Shown here: piece by piece, positions 50,201 through 58,848 of the stretch
Position numbering within the stretch: position 1 is the first letter of the stretch
Layout of the letters: each line of letters begins with the position of its first letter
Origin: Rathayibacter sp. VKM Ac-2857
GTDB taxonomy: Bacteria; Actinomycetota; Actinomycetes; Actinomycetales; Microbacteriaceae
Direction of reading: 5' to 3'
NCBI RefSeq assembly: GCF_013205025.1
Contig: NZ_JABMLE010000001.1
Coordinates: 620,001 to 684,000, forward strand
Length of the DNA: 64,000 nucleotides
Program-made: the position numbers and the translations under genes
Notes under the pieces: model-generated
Told to the model about the DNA's origin: nothing
Database searches by the model: none
Seen by the model: only the letters and a program-made list of their open reading frames with translations

Positions 50201-51178
50201 CTAGAAGCCCTCGTTGAAGCGCGGGGCGTAGTCGGCGCCGAGCGCGTCGAGCTCCTCGGGCGTCAGCTCGAGGTCGACGGAGGCGACCGCGTCCTCGAGG
50301 TGCTGCATCTTCGTCGCGCCGACGATGGGCGCGGTGACCGCCTCCTGCTGGCGGACCCAGGCGAGGGCGACCTGCGCGCGCGGGACGCCGCGCTCGGCGG
50401 CGATGCGCTCGACCGTGCCCGCCGTGCGGCGGTCGGCCTCCTCCTGCTGGTGGTAGAGCGTCTTGCCGTAGAGGTCCGTCTCGGTGCGCGAGGTGGTCGC
50501 GTCCCAGTCGCGGGTGAGGCGCCCGCGGGCCAGCGGCGACCACGGGATGACCCCGACGCCCTGGTCGAGGCAGAACGGGTGCAGCTCGCGCTCGTCCTCG
50601 CGCTGGATCAGGTTGTACTGGTCCTGCATGGAGACGAAGCGCGTCCAGCCCCCGAGGTCCGCGGTGTACTGCGCCTTCGCGAACTGCCAGGCCCACATGC
50701 TCGAGGCGCCGATGTAGCGCGCCTTGCCCGAGCGCACGACGTCGTGCAGGGTCTCCATCGTCTCCTCGATCGGCACCATCGGGTCCCAGCGGTGGATCTG
50801 GTACAGGTCGACGTAGTCGGTGCCGAGGCGGCGGAGGCTGTCGTCGATCGCGCTGAGGATGTGCCGGCGCGAGAGCCCGCCGCCGTTCGCGCTCGGACGC
50901 ATCGTGCCGTGCACCTTGGTGGCGATGACGACCTCCTCGCGCACGGCGAAGTCGGCGAGCGCCCGTCCGACGAACTCCTCGCTCGTGCCGTCGGAGTAGA
51001 CGTCGGCGGTGTCGAAGGTGGTGATGCCGAGCTCGAGAGCGCGGCGGAGGAAGGGCCGCGACTCCTCCTCCCCCATGCTCCAGCCGTGCGCCCCGCGGTC
51101 GGGGGCGCCGAAGCTCATGCAGCCGAGGATGATCGAGGAGACCTGGAGGCCGCTGAGGCCGAGTCGGGTGGAGTCCAT
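50201..51178 (-). CDS. Aldo/keto reductase
   Basis: The 325-residue TIM-barrel oxidoreductase has the AKR catalytic residues in FDTADVYSDG (Asp, Tyr) with Lys in VIATKVHG and His in LYQIHRWDP. A C-terminal NADPH-binding part has TAPIVGATKMQHLEDAV. It is close to the AKR11/14-like general-stress group. The substrate is unknown. The ATG follows TAGCGT by 7 nt (leaderless). Confidence 0.93.
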   Translation of the reverse strand: MDSTRLGLSGLQVSSIILGCMSFGAPDRGAHGWSMGEEESRPFLRRALELGITTFDTADVYSDGTSEEFVGRALADFAVREEVVIATKVHGTMRPSANGGGLSRRHILSAIDDSLRRLGTDYVDLYQIHRWDPMVPIEETMETLHDVVRSGKARYIGASSMWAWQFAKAQYTADLGGWTRFVSMQDQYNLIQREDERELHPFCLDQGVGVIPWSPLARGRLTRDWDATTSRTETDLYGKTLYHQQEEADRRTAGTVERIAAERGVPRAQVALAWVRQQEAVTAPIVGATKMQHLEDAVASVDLELTPEELDALGADYAPRFNEGF

Positions 51179-51185
51179 GCAGTCG

Positions 51186-51191
51186 ACGCTA
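51186..51191 (-). promoter_or_regulatory. -10 box of the aldo/keto reductase gene (leaderless)
   Basis: TAGCGT on the minus strand ends 7 nt before the ATG at 51178. Confidence 0.5.
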
Positions 51192-51218
51192 GCCGCCCCG
51201 GGTCCCGCGCAGGGCCCG

Positions 51219-51647
51219 TCAGCCGAGACCGGGGTCCCGGCGGGTGGCGGCGACCGTGCTCGGCAGGAAGAGCAGCACCACGGCCAGCAGGGCGGGAGCC
51301 AGCAGCGCCCAGCCGATGTCCGGGACGGCGTACTGCCCCTGGAACGCGCCGAGGGCGACGGCCATCAGCACCAGCTGGATCGTGAGTGCGGAGGCGCGGA
51401 TCCAGCTGCGGCGCCGGGCGGTGCCGACGGTCGTCGCGGCGACCCAGGCGAGGGCGACGAAGGAGAGCACGACGATGGCGATCCCGCCACCGATCGAACC
51501 GGCGCGAGTGGTGACCAGCTCGAGCACGAGCCACCCGGTGACGCACGCCACGGCTGCGGTCTCCAGCGCCAGAACGGCGACGAGCAGGAGCAGACCGAGG
51601 GGCCGCGGTCCGCTTCCCGGCCTGGTCGGAGGCCGGTTCCCGTCCAT
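51219..51647 (-). CDS. Four-helix membrane protein of unknown function
   Basis: The 142-residue protein has about four transmembrane helices (residues 18-42, 48-70, 80-105 and 110-130) and a proline-rich N-terminus. No motif links it to a known family. The ATG at 51647 has only a weak purine-rich upstream region. It may share its promoter region with whiB1, which is divergent. Confidence 0.65.
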   Translation of the reverse strand: MDGNRPPTRPGSGPRPLGLLLLVAVLALETAAVACVTGWLVLELVTTRAGSIGGGIAIVVLSFVALAWVAATTVGTARRRSWIRASALTIQLVLMAVALGAFQGQYAVPDIGWALLAPALLAVVLLFLPSTVAATRRDPGLG

Positions 51648-51994
51648 GATCACAGCTGCATCCCATCCAGCACTCTTGATTCGAGCCTGCCTCCGTGACA
51701 GGCTAGTGCAGTTCGTTTCACCGCTCACAGGGTCGTGGGTTACCGCCGATGTGAACTCCCCGATCCTGCTGCGCCGCGAGGCGCGAGTGCGAACGGGGCG
51801 ATCTCCCGTCGGGAAGAACCGAGCACCGTCCGGTCCCGCCCGAACCGCCTCGCGCAGCTGCGTGAGGTCTCGTGGCGTGCGCTGGGGCAGGTGCTCGGTG
51901 CATGCCGATGGTTCAGACCGTCGGTGTGACTCGATCATCCCACCCGAACACTGCGTGGTTCCTCCACGCACGCTGTCACACAAGGAGCACCTGC
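51648..51994. other. Intergenic region upstream of whiB1; no gene seen
   Basis: The 347-nt gap between divergent genes carries only short, motif-free reading frames. It presumably holds the whiB1 promoter and a long leader. TTGATT near 51675 and a GGCTAG about 20 nt later are possible promoter elements but are poorly spaced. The ribosome-binding site AAGGAG precedes whiB1. Confidence 0.4.
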
Positions 51995-52243
51995 ATGGAC
52001 TGGCGCGACAAGGCCGCTTGCCTCACCGCTGACCCCGAGCTTTTCTTCCCGGTCGGCAACACCGGACCCGCCGTCGACCAGATCGAGAAGGCGAAGACGG
52101 TCTGCGGTCGCTGCACCGTCACGGAGGTCTGCCTCCAGTACGCCCTCGAGACCGGTCAGGACTCGGGCGTCTGGGGCGGCCTCAGCGAGGACGAGCGCCG
52201 CGCCCTCAAGCGCCGCGCCGCCCGCGCCCGCCGCGCCTCGTAG
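51995..52243 (+). CDS. whiB1: WhiB family transcriptional regulator, WhiB1-like
   Basis: The 82-residue protein has four cluster-ligand cysteines (Cys9, Cys37, Cys40, Cys46), the GVWGG turn at 58-62 and a basic C-terminus (RRALKRRAARARR). The start MDWRDKAACLTADPELFFPVGN is very close to mycobacterial WhiB1, which binds SigA through a nitric-oxide-sensitive [4Fe-4S] cluster. The ATG at 51995 has AAGGAG upstream. It is convergent with pdtaS. Confidence 0.93.
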   Translation: MDWRDKAACLTADPELFFPVGNTGPAVDQIEKAKTVCGRCTVTEVCLQYALETGQDSGVWGGLSEDERRALKRRAARARRAS

Positions 52244-52355
52244 CGCTCGGCGCCGGCACCAGCCGGCACCCGCACCACCTCGACCCCCGCTCGCCCTCGG
52301 CAGCGGGGGTCGCGTCGTCCCCGGGGACACCGAGCGGGAGCCGGACCCGCGCGGA

Positions 52356-53855
52356 TCAGACCCGCGGGCCCTTGAGCCAGCGCAGCGGTACTTCGATGGT
52401 GACCTCGGTGCCGCGGCCGACCAGCGTGTGCCAGTCGATCGTCCCGCCGAGCTCGCCCTGGATCAGGGTGCGCACGATCTGCGTGCCGAGGCCCGAGCCG
52501 ACCTTCCCCTCCGGCAGTCCGACGCCGGTGTCGCGCACCTTGACGGTCAGCTCGTCGTCGCCGCGGGTCGCGACGATCTCGACGTCGCCCTCGCGGCCCG
52601 CCAGACCGTGCTCGACGGCGTTGGTGACGAGCTCGGTCAGCGCGAGGGCGAGCGGAGTCGCGTACTCGCTCGGCAGATCGCCGAAGCTGCCGGTGAAGGT
52701 GGGGTGCACCGTGGTGTTGTGCGTCGAGGCGACCTCGGCGATCAGCAGCAGCACGCGGTCGAACACCGCGTCGAAGTCGACGTTCTGCGCGAGCCCCTCG
52801 GAGAGAGTGTCGTGCACGACCGCGATCGCGGCGACGCGGCGCATGGCCTGCGTCAGAGCCTCGCGGGCGAGATCGGAGTGGGTGCGCCGGGCCTGGATCC
52901 GCAGCAGCGAGGCGACCGTCTGCAGGTTGTTCTTCACCCGGTGGTGGATCTCGCGGATCGTCGCGTCCTTGGTGATGAGCTCCCGCTCCTGGTGGCGGAG
53001 CTCGGTCACGTCGCGGCAGAGCACGACGGCGCCGACGCGCTCGCCCCGGTCGCGGATCGGGATCGCGCGCAGCGAGACGGTGACGCCGCGCGCCTCGATG
53101 TCGGTGCGCCAGGGCGCCCGGCCGGTGACGACCAGCGGCAGCGACTCGTCGATGACGACCTTGCCGGCGACGAGTCCCGTGGTGACCTCGGCGAGCGACT
53201 CGCCCTCGAGCTCCTCCGCGAAGCCGATCCGGTTGAAGGCCGAGAGCGCGTTGGGGCTGGCGAAGGTGGTGATGCCGTCGACGTCGAGGCGGATCAGGCC
53301 GTCGGAGGCGCGCGGGGCGCCGCGACGCGGGCCGGTCGGCGCGCCGAGGTCCGGGAAGTCGCCCGAGGCGATCATCGAGAAGAGGTCGTTCGCGCAGTCG
53401 TTGAAGGTCAGCTCCTGGCGGCTGGGGGTCCGCGTCTCGCTGAGGTTGGTGTGCCGGGTCACGACCGCGATCGGCTGGTCCGTGGTCCCGGCGTCGGAGC
53501 CGCCGAGGCGCCGGATGACGGGCACGGCGCGCACGCGGGTCGGGGTCTCCTCGAACCAGTCCGGCGCGGAGGTGTCGACGATGCGGGCGCTCTCGAAGGC
53601 CTCGGCGACCTGGGCGCGCCACTCCGCCTTGATCTTCTGCCCGACGAAGTCGCGGTAGAAGAGCGTCGCCGCGCTCGAGGGCCGGGCGTGCGCGACGGCG
53701 ACGAAGCCGCCCTCCGCCGTCGGCACCCACAGCACGATGTCCGCGAAGGCGAGGTCGGCGAGCAGCTGCAGATCGCCGACCAGGAGGTGCAGCCATTCGA
53801 CGTCCGCGTCCGTGGAGCGGCCGTGGGAGAGGACGAGATCACTGAGGGTCGACAC
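52356..53855 (-). CDS. pdtaS: Sensor histidine kinase, PdtaS type (GAF-PAS-HisKA_2-HATPase)
   Basis: This 499-residue soluble kinase has an N-terminal GAF domain (about 1-150), a PAS domain (about 180-290), and a HisKA_2 H-box EIHHRVKNNLQTVASLLRIQARR. An HATPase follows with N-box ALTELVTNAVEHG and G-box DTGVGLPEG. In mycobacteria PdtaS phosphorylates the ANTAR regulator PdtaR; that gene is not in this window. The GTG follows TAGGCT by 6 nt (leaderless). A perfect DnaA box lies 58 nt upstream of the start. Confidence 0.92.
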   Translation of the reverse strand: MSTLSDLVLSHGRSTDADVEWLHLLVGDLQLLADLAFADIVLWVPTAEGGFVAVAHARPSSAATLFYRDFVGQKIKAEWRAQVAEAFESARIVDTSAPDWFEETPTRVRAVPVIRRLGGSDAGTTDQPIAVVTRHTNLSETRTPSRQELTFNDCANDLFSMIASGDFPDLGAPTGPRRGAPRASDGLIRLDVDGITTFASPNALSAFNRIGFAEELEGESLAEVTTGLVAGKVVIDESLPLVVTGRAPWRTDIEARGVTVSLRAIPIRDRGERVGAVVLCRDVTELRHQERELITKDATIREIHHRVKNNLQTVASLLRIQARRTHSDLAREALTQAMRRVAAIAVVHDTLSEGLAQNVDFDAVFDRVLLLIAEVASTHNTTVHPTFTGSFGDLPSEYATPLALALTELVTNAVEHGLAGREGDVEIVATRGDDELTVKVRDTGVGLPEGKVGSGLGTQIVRTLIQGELGGTIDWHTLVGRGTEVTIEVPLRWLKGPRV

Positions 53856-53861
53856 CCGACA

Positions 53862-53867
53862 AGCCTA
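53862..53867 (-). promoter_or_regulatory. -10 box of pdtaS (leaderless)
   Basis: TAGGCT on the minus strand ends 6 nt before the GTG at 53855. Confidence 0.5.
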
Positions 53868-53912
53868 GGTGCCGTCGTCGCGCGCACCGCACCTGCGGTG
53901 CCCCGCGCCCGG

Positions 53913-53921
53913 TTATCCACA
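53913..53921 (+). other. Isolated consensus DnaA box
   Basis: TTATCCACA is a perfect high-affinity DnaA box, lying in the divergent promoter region between pdtaS and the Rv3235-like gene. It stands alone, so it is not an origin. Confidence 0.4.
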
Positions 53922-54065
53922 GACCGGCTCTCGACCCGACGTGAGCATGGCTCGACTGCTTCGATGAGGGCACCCCGTCGCGCCCACCCCGGCACGATCC
54001 GCACCTTCCGAGCCGAGAGGTGACCCGAACCGTGAGTCGCTCGTCCTGCCTTTGGAGCACGCCGC

Positions 54066-54521
54066 ATGATGCATCCCACCAATGCGTTCGATTACCGCAC
54101 CCTGCCGCTCGAGGCCGGCGCCGCCGTCGCCGCGACGCCGACCGCGGCGTTCTTCGCGCCCCAGCCGGCGACCCGGGCGGAGCTGCCCGATCCCGAGCCG
54201 ATCCTCCACTGCCTGACGCTGCTGGTGGTCGAGGTCCTGGGCGGCTCGCGGGAGATCGACCAGCTCGCGCGCTGGCTGAGTGACGACGTCTACCGGCACC
54301 TGCAGAAGCGGGTGGTGATGGCCGCCCGCGCTCGGAGCGTCAAGGGCCGCTCGACGCAGCGCATCCCGTTCACGGTCGGCCGGGTCGTCGTCACGGAGCC
54401 GCGGGACGGGATCGTGGAGGCCGTCGTCCTCGTGCACAACCGTGTGCGCACCCGCGCGGTCGCCATCCGGCTGGAGGGCACCGACGCCCGCTGGCGCGCG
54501 ACCGCGATCAACGTGCTGTGA
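54066..54521 (+). CDS. Rv3235 family protein
   Basis: The 151-residue protein has a variable N-terminus, then ILHCLTLLVVEVLGGSREIDQLARWLSDDVYRHLQKR and RIPFTVGRVVVTEPRDGIVEA, the core of the actinobacterial Rv3235 family. In many relatives it lies near secA; here secA is 9 kb away. The function is unknown. GGAG lies 8 nt before the ATG. Confidence 0.85.
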   Translation: MMHPTNAFDYRTLPLEAGAAVAATPTAAFFAPQPATRAELPDPEPILHCLTLLVVEVLGGSREIDQLARWLSDDVYRHLQKRVVMAARARSVKGRSTQRIPFTVGRVVVTEPRDGIVEAVVLVHNRVRTRAVAIRLEGTDARWRATAINVL

Positions 54522-54553
54522 CGGCGGTCAGCGCGTGCGGGTCGGCTCGGCGA

Positions 54554-55402
54554 TCAGCGCTCGCGCGCGGCGGCCACCGGCGGCAGCACCACGCGCACGC
54601 CCTTCTCCCGAAGCGCCTCCTCGAGCTCCGGCGGCGGCGGCGCGTCCGTGACGAGATAGTCGGCCCGGCCGAGCTCCGCCACCTGCGCGAAGAGGGTGCG
54701 GCCGAACTTGGTCTGGTCGGCCAGGATCGCCACGCGCTCGCAGCGCGCGATCATCTCGCTCATCATCACGCCCTCGGCCAGGTTGCTGGTGGAGTAGCCG
54801 TTCTCGGCCGACACGGCGCCGACGGAGATCAGGCCGATGTCGCAGTGCAGATCGACGGCGGCGCCCTGCTCCGCGACCGCGAAGCCCACCGGCCCGACCG
54901 TCGACTGGCCGCCCAGCCGCACGGCACCGCCGAAGACGAAGAGGTCGCGGCAGGTCTTCGAGCCGATCTCGGCGGGGACGCGCAGGTTGTTCGTCGCGAT
55001 CGTCAGCTCGCGGTGGTCGTTGAGGTGCCGGACGACGGCGAGCGAGGTGGTGCCGGCGTTGAGCATCACCACGGCCCCGTTGTCGACGAGGCCCGCGGCG
55101 AGCGCGCCGATCTTCTCCTTCGCGCCGCGCTGGATGCCGAGGCGCACGTCCAGGCGCTTCTCGGTGGCGGGCATCACGGCGAGGCTCACCGCGCCGCCGT
55201 GCGTGCGGACCAGGTAGCCGTCGGCGTCGAGCTGGTCGAGATCGCGCCGGACGGTGTCGGCCGAGACGGCGAAGCGGCGGGCCAGCGTGGTCACCGTGAC
55301 CTCGCCCGCCTCGGCGACGTAGGCCGCCAGATCGGCCTTCCGGCCGGCCGGCAGACGGAGCGGAGCGTCGTTCGCGGAGGGGGCGTCGTCGGTGTCGGGC
55401 AT
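54554..55402 (-). CDS. DeoR/GlpR family transcriptional regulator
   Basis: The 282-residue protein has an N-terminal DeoR helix-turn-helix (RKADLAAYVAEAGEVTVTTLARRFAVSADTVRRDLDQLDADGYLVRTHGGAV) and a C-terminal sugar-phosphate-sensing DeoRC domain (MLNAGTTSLAVVRHL, DQTKFGR). It is divergent from the sugar operon at 55610 and very probably its regulator. The effector is likely a phosphorylated intermediate of that pathway. Confidence 0.9.
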   Translation of the reverse strand: MPDTDDAPSANDAPLRLPAGRKADLAAYVAEAGEVTVTTLARRFAVSADTVRRDLDQLDADGYLVRTHGGAVSLAVMPATEKRLDVRLGIQRGAKEKIGALAAGLVDNGAVVMLNAGTTSLAVVRHLNDHRELTIATNNLRVPAEIGSKTCRDLFVFGGAVRLGGQSTVGPVGFAVAEQGAAVDLHCDIGLISVGAVSAENGYSTSNLAEGVMMSEMIARCERVAILADQTKFGRTLFAQVAELGRADYLVTDAPPPPELEEALREKGVRVVLPPVAAARER

Positions 55403-55516
55403 GGGGGTTGTCTAACACCGCCGTGCAGGATGCTGCAACTCCTCGCGCCTGGAAGGCGGTCTTTCGTGCGATCTGGGCCGCGTTTGTCGCACAACTCGGC
55501 AATTTCCTGCCGGTTC

Positions 55517-55545
55517 TTGCATGTCCACGCACCGGCAGGTACATT
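55517..55545 (+). promoter_or_regulatory. Promoter of the sugar ABC/aldolase/kinase operon
   Basis: TTGCAT (-35) and TACATT (-10) are separated by exactly 17 nt, the best sigma-70-type promoter in the window. The predicted start is near 55552. Confidence 0.7.
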
Positions 55546-55579
55546 CGCAGAACACAAGCGCAAGAATGCGCACACAACA
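55546..55579 (+). promoter_or_regulatory. Direct-repeat candidate operator for the DeoR regulator
   Basis: Three CGCA-containing A-rich units start at 55546 (CGCAGAACA), 55559 (CGCAAGAAT) and 55569 (CGCACACAACA), covering the predicted transcription start. A further CGCACAAC lies at 55488-55495, upstream of the -35. Confidence 0.4.
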
Positions 55580-55609
55580 GCAGATAACTGCAGAGTTGCA
55601 GGGAGTGAC

Positions 55610-56893
55610 ATGAGCAAAGGTGCTCGCATCAAGAGAGCCGTCGTCTTCACCGTCAGCGCGGCGTTCGCCGCGACGATGCTGACCGGCTGCAGCCAGGGTG
55701 GCGGCGATTCCGCGGCAGGCGGAGACGTCACCCTCGAATTCGCGCAGTGGTGGGAGCCCGAGCTCTCGGACGGCGCCCTCCGGGGCCTGATGGACGACTT
55801 CGAGGCCGCGAACCCCGGCATCACGGTCGACCTCCTCAGCGGTCCGTACGCCTCGACCAAGGAGCAGCTCTTCGCCGGCGCCGCGGCCGGCACGATGTCC
55901 GACGTCGTCGGGCTCGACGGCGCCTGGATCAGCGACTTCGCCAAGCAGGGCGCGCTGGCCGACCTCGGCCCGCTGCTCTCCGACGCCGGCTTCGACGAGA
56001 GCCAGCTCTCCTCGACCGTCGTCGTCGACGGCAAGACCGCCATGGTCCCCGTCGTCAACTTCGTCTACCCGCTCTTCACCAACGACGCCCTGCTCTCCGA
56101 GGCGGGCGTCAGCGCTCCCCCCTCGACCCGCAGCGAGTTCGAGACCGCGGCCAAGGCGATCACGGCGCTCGGCGACAACACCAGCGGCTGGGTGCTCCCG
56201 CTCTCGAGCGACGCGCCCAACGGGATCCAGAACGACGTCATGTCCTGGGTCTGGGCGTCCGGCGGCAGCATGCTCGACGACGGCAAGCCCGACCTCACCA
56301 ACGACGCCGTCACCAGCGCGGTCGACTACATCGCGCAGCTCGACGCCGACGGCGTGATCGCCCCCGGCGCCGCGACGATGAAGGAGCAGGACAAGGTCGA
56401 GGAGTTCACGAACGGCCGCGTCGGCATGATGATCGACTCCCTCTCGCACATCGCCACCATCCGCGAGTCCAACCCCGACCTGAAGTTCAGCATCTCGGCC
56501 ATCCCGGCCGAGGACGGCTTCAGCGGCGAGCGCGGCATCCCCTTCGCCTCCTGGGGCATCGGGGTCTCGGCCAGCAGCGAGCACCCGGCCGAGGCCGCGA
56601 AGCTCGTCTCCTTCCTGATGAGCGCCGACACGAACTCGAAGCTGTCCACGCTGGCGAACGCCTTCCCCGGCAACACCGCATCGACGCCGGACTTCTCGGA
56701 CAGCGACCCGCTGTACCAGGAGGCCTTCGACATCTACTCGGCCGGCTACCCGGCGAACGAGTTCGTCGGCCTGCCCGTTGCGGAGCAGCTGATGCGCGAC
56801 TTCGACGAGCAGCTGCAGGCCGCCCTCAACGGCGACCAGAGCGTCGACGAGGCGCTGGAGAAGTCCCAGGAAGCCTGGCTCGGCGAGTTCTGA
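55610..56893 (+). CDS. Carbohydrate ABC transporter substrate-binding lipoprotein
   Basis: The 427-residue protein has a lipoprotein signal ending MLTGC (Cys27) and a family 1 solute-binding fold (VTLEFAQWWEPELSDGALRGLMDDFEAANPGITV; VNFVYPLFTNDALLSEAGV). It captures a sugar or polyol for the two permeases downstream. No ATPase gene is in the operon, so a shared MsiK-type ATPase is expected, as in other actinobacterial CUT1 systems. GGGAG precedes the ATG. Confidence 0.92.
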   Translation: MSKGARIKRAVVFTVSAAFAATMLTGCSQGGGDSAAGGDVTLEFAQWWEPELSDGALRGLMDDFEAANPGITVDLLSGPYASTKEQLFAGAAAGTMSDVVGLDGAWISDFAKQGALADLGPLLSDAGFDESQLSSTVVVDGKTAMVPVVNFVYPLFTNDALLSEAGVSAPPSTRSEFETAAKAITALGDNTSGWVLPLSSDAPNGIQNDVMSWVWASGGSMLDDGKPDLTNDAVTSAVDYIAQLDADGVIAPGAATMKEQDKVEEFTNGRVGMMIDSLSHIATIRESNPDLKFSISAIPAEDGFSGERGIPFASWGIGVSASSEHPAEAAKLVSFLMSADTNSKLSTLANAFPGNTASTPDFSDSDPLYQEAFDIYSAGYPANEFVGLPVAEQLMRDFDEQLQAALNGDQSVDEALEKSQEAWLGEF

Positions 56894-56985
56894 GCCGTGA
56901 CGCGTCCGTCCCCGATCGCGCCGCGGGAGTCCTCTCCCGCGGCGCGATCGCCCCTCACCCCACCCCCGATCCAAGGAGGACCGTC

Positions 56986-57927
56986 GTGGTCGCACTGCTG
57001 AGCACGCCGCAGCGTCCCGCCGCCGGCAGCCCCGCCCCCGCCGGTGCGCCGCGCCGGAAGCGCCGCGACCTCGCGCCCTACCTCTACCTGTCCCCCACGG
57101 CGATCGTGATGCTCGTCCTGATGCTCGTGCCGGTCCTGCTGGTGATCGGGTACTCGTTCTTCGACAACGTCATCACGAACCCGAAGCCCGCCTTCGTCGG
57201 CCTCGCGAACTACCTCGAGGTCCTGGGAGATCCGAAGTTCCGCACGGCGACCGGCAACACGATCGTCTTCGTCGGCGTCAGCGTCGCCGCCCACCTGGTG
57301 CTCGGCCTCGGCTTCGCGATGCTGCTCAACTCGCCGCTCGTGCCGACCGTCGCCAAGTCGCTCTTCCGTGTGATCTACGTCCTGCCGTGGCTGTTCACCG
57401 TCGCGATCATCGCGGTGCTCTGGCGGCTGCTGCTGAACCCGAACGGCGTGATCAACTACGCGCTGATCTCGCTCGGGCTGACCGACAAGGGCATCGAGTG
57501 GCTCGCCTCCCCCGCGACCGCGCTGCTCTCGGTGACCTTCATCAACATCTGGGCGGGCTACTCGTTCTACATGATCACGCTCCTGGCGGGTCTGCAGGGC
57601 ATCCCGCACGACCTCTACGAGGCGGCGAAGGTCGACGGAGCGAGCGCCTGGCAGCGCTTCTGGAACGTCACGATCCCGCAGCTCAAGCCGATCATCATCA
57701 GCATGTCGGTCCTGGACATCATCTGGACCTCGCAGCAGTTCGCGCTGATCTGGATGACGACCGGCGGCGGCCCGATCGACGCGACCGAGATGCTCAGCAC
57801 CTACACCTACAAGCTCGCGTTCAGCCGCTACGAGTTCTCGGTGGCCTCGGCGAGCGCCGTCCTGATCCTCCTCCTCACCATGGTCCTCGCGTTCTTCTAC
57901 GTGCGGAACCAGAAAGCCAGGGACTGA
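56986..57927 (+). CDS. Carbohydrate ABC transporter permease (MalF-like)
   Basis: The 313-residue protein has six helices and the EAA loop DLYEAAKVDGASAWQRFWNVTIPQLKP. The first helix lies after a 25-residue basic tail. The GTG at 56986 has AAGGAGG 6 nt upstream. It pairs with the next gene, whose start is 2 nt after this stop. Confidence 0.93.
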   Translation: MVALLSTPQRPAAGSPAPAGAPRRKRRDLAPYLYLSPTAIVMLVLMLVPVLLVIGYSFFDNVITNPKPAFVGLANYLEVLGDPKFRTATGNTIVFVGVSVAAHLVLGLGFAMLLNSPLVPTVAKSLFRVIYVLPWLFTVAIIAVLWRLLLNPNGVINYALISLGLTDKGIEWLASPATALLSVTFINIWAGYSFYMITLLAGLQGIPHDLYEAAKVDGASAWQRFWNVTIPQLKPIIISMSVLDIIWTSQQFALIWMTTGGGPIDATEMLSTYTYKLAFSRYEFSVASASAVLILLLTMVLAFFYVRNQKARD

Positions 57928-57928
57928 C

Positions 57929-58792
57929 GTGACCGCCACCGCCACCCGCCCGGCCGTCCGCACGCCGCGGCTCCTCGCTGCGAAGGCCGGGGTCTGGGTC
58001 CTCCTCCTGATCGGCGCCGCCTTCGCGGGCCTGCCGATCGTCTGGATGGCCGCCAGCTCGTTCAAGTCGAACACCGAGATCTTCGAGTACCCGCCCCGGC
58101 TGATCACGGACACGTTCTCGTTCGCGGCCTACGCCGGGATCCTGGGCGACCTGACCAAGGTCCGCTTCTTCATCAACAGCTACGTCGTCGCCCTCGCGGT
58201 CGTGGCGCTGACGCTGGTCGTCGCGATCCTCGCGTCCTACGCGTTCAGCCGCTACGAGTTCCGCTTCAAGCGCCCGATCAACATCATCATCGTCAGCGTG
58301 CAGGCGGTGCCGCCGATCACCCTGCTGATCCCGTTCTTCGGATTGATGGTGACACTGCGGCTCTACAACACCTACCAGGGGCTGATCCTCACCTATCTGG
58401 TCTTCACGCTGCCCTACGCGATCATCATGCTGACCGGCTACTTCAACACCCTCCCCCGCGATCTCGACGAGGCGGCGCGGATGGACGGGGCCGGCCCGAT
58501 GACGGTGCTCTGGCGGATCCTGGTGCCGATCGCGATCCCCGGGATCGTCTCGGTCGGCGTCTACACCTTCATGATCGCGTGGAACGAGTACCTCTTCGCG
58601 CTCACCCTGACCCGCACCGACGACATGCGCACGGTGCCGATCGGCATCCAGCTGCTCATGGGCCAGAACTCCTACGAGTGGAACGAGATGATGGCGATGA
58701 GCATCCTCGGATGCGTTCCCGTCCTCCTCCTCTTCCTCTTCTTCCAGCGGTACTTCATCGGCGGCATGACCGCCGGGGCCGTCAAGAGCTGA
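57929..58792 (+). CDS. Carbohydrate ABC transporter permease (MalG-like)
   Basis: The 287-residue protein has six helices and the coupling loop DLDEAARMDGAGPMTVLWRILVPIAIPG. The C-terminal QRYFIGGMTAGAVKS is the usual MalG ending. The GTG start lies 2 nt after the preceding stop. Uptake energy must come from an ATPase encoded elsewhere. Confidence 0.94.
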   Translation: MTATATRPAVRTPRLLAAKAGVWVLLLIGAAFAGLPIVWMAASSFKSNTEIFEYPPRLITDTFSFAAYAGILGDLTKVRFFINSYVVALAVVALTLVVAILASYAFSRYEFRFKRPINIIIVSVQAVPPITLLIPFFGLMVTLRLYNTYQGLILTYLVFTLPYAIIMLTGYFNTLPRDLDEAARMDGAGPMTVLWRILVPIAIPGIVSVGVYTFMIAWNEYLFALTLTRTDDMRTVPIGIQLLMGQNSYEWNEMMAMSILGCVPVLLLFLFFQRYFIGGMTAGAVKS

Positions 58793-58848
58793 GGCGCGCG
58801 TCCGCGCGTCCGGAACACCACCACCACCACGAGAAGGACAGTCAGAGA

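Noticed and set aside
51648-51994. CRP-type site upstream of whiB1
   Set aside because: TGTGA near 51926 lacks the matching TCACA half at the right distance, so regulation by a CRP homologue, known for mycobacterial whiB1, is not supported.
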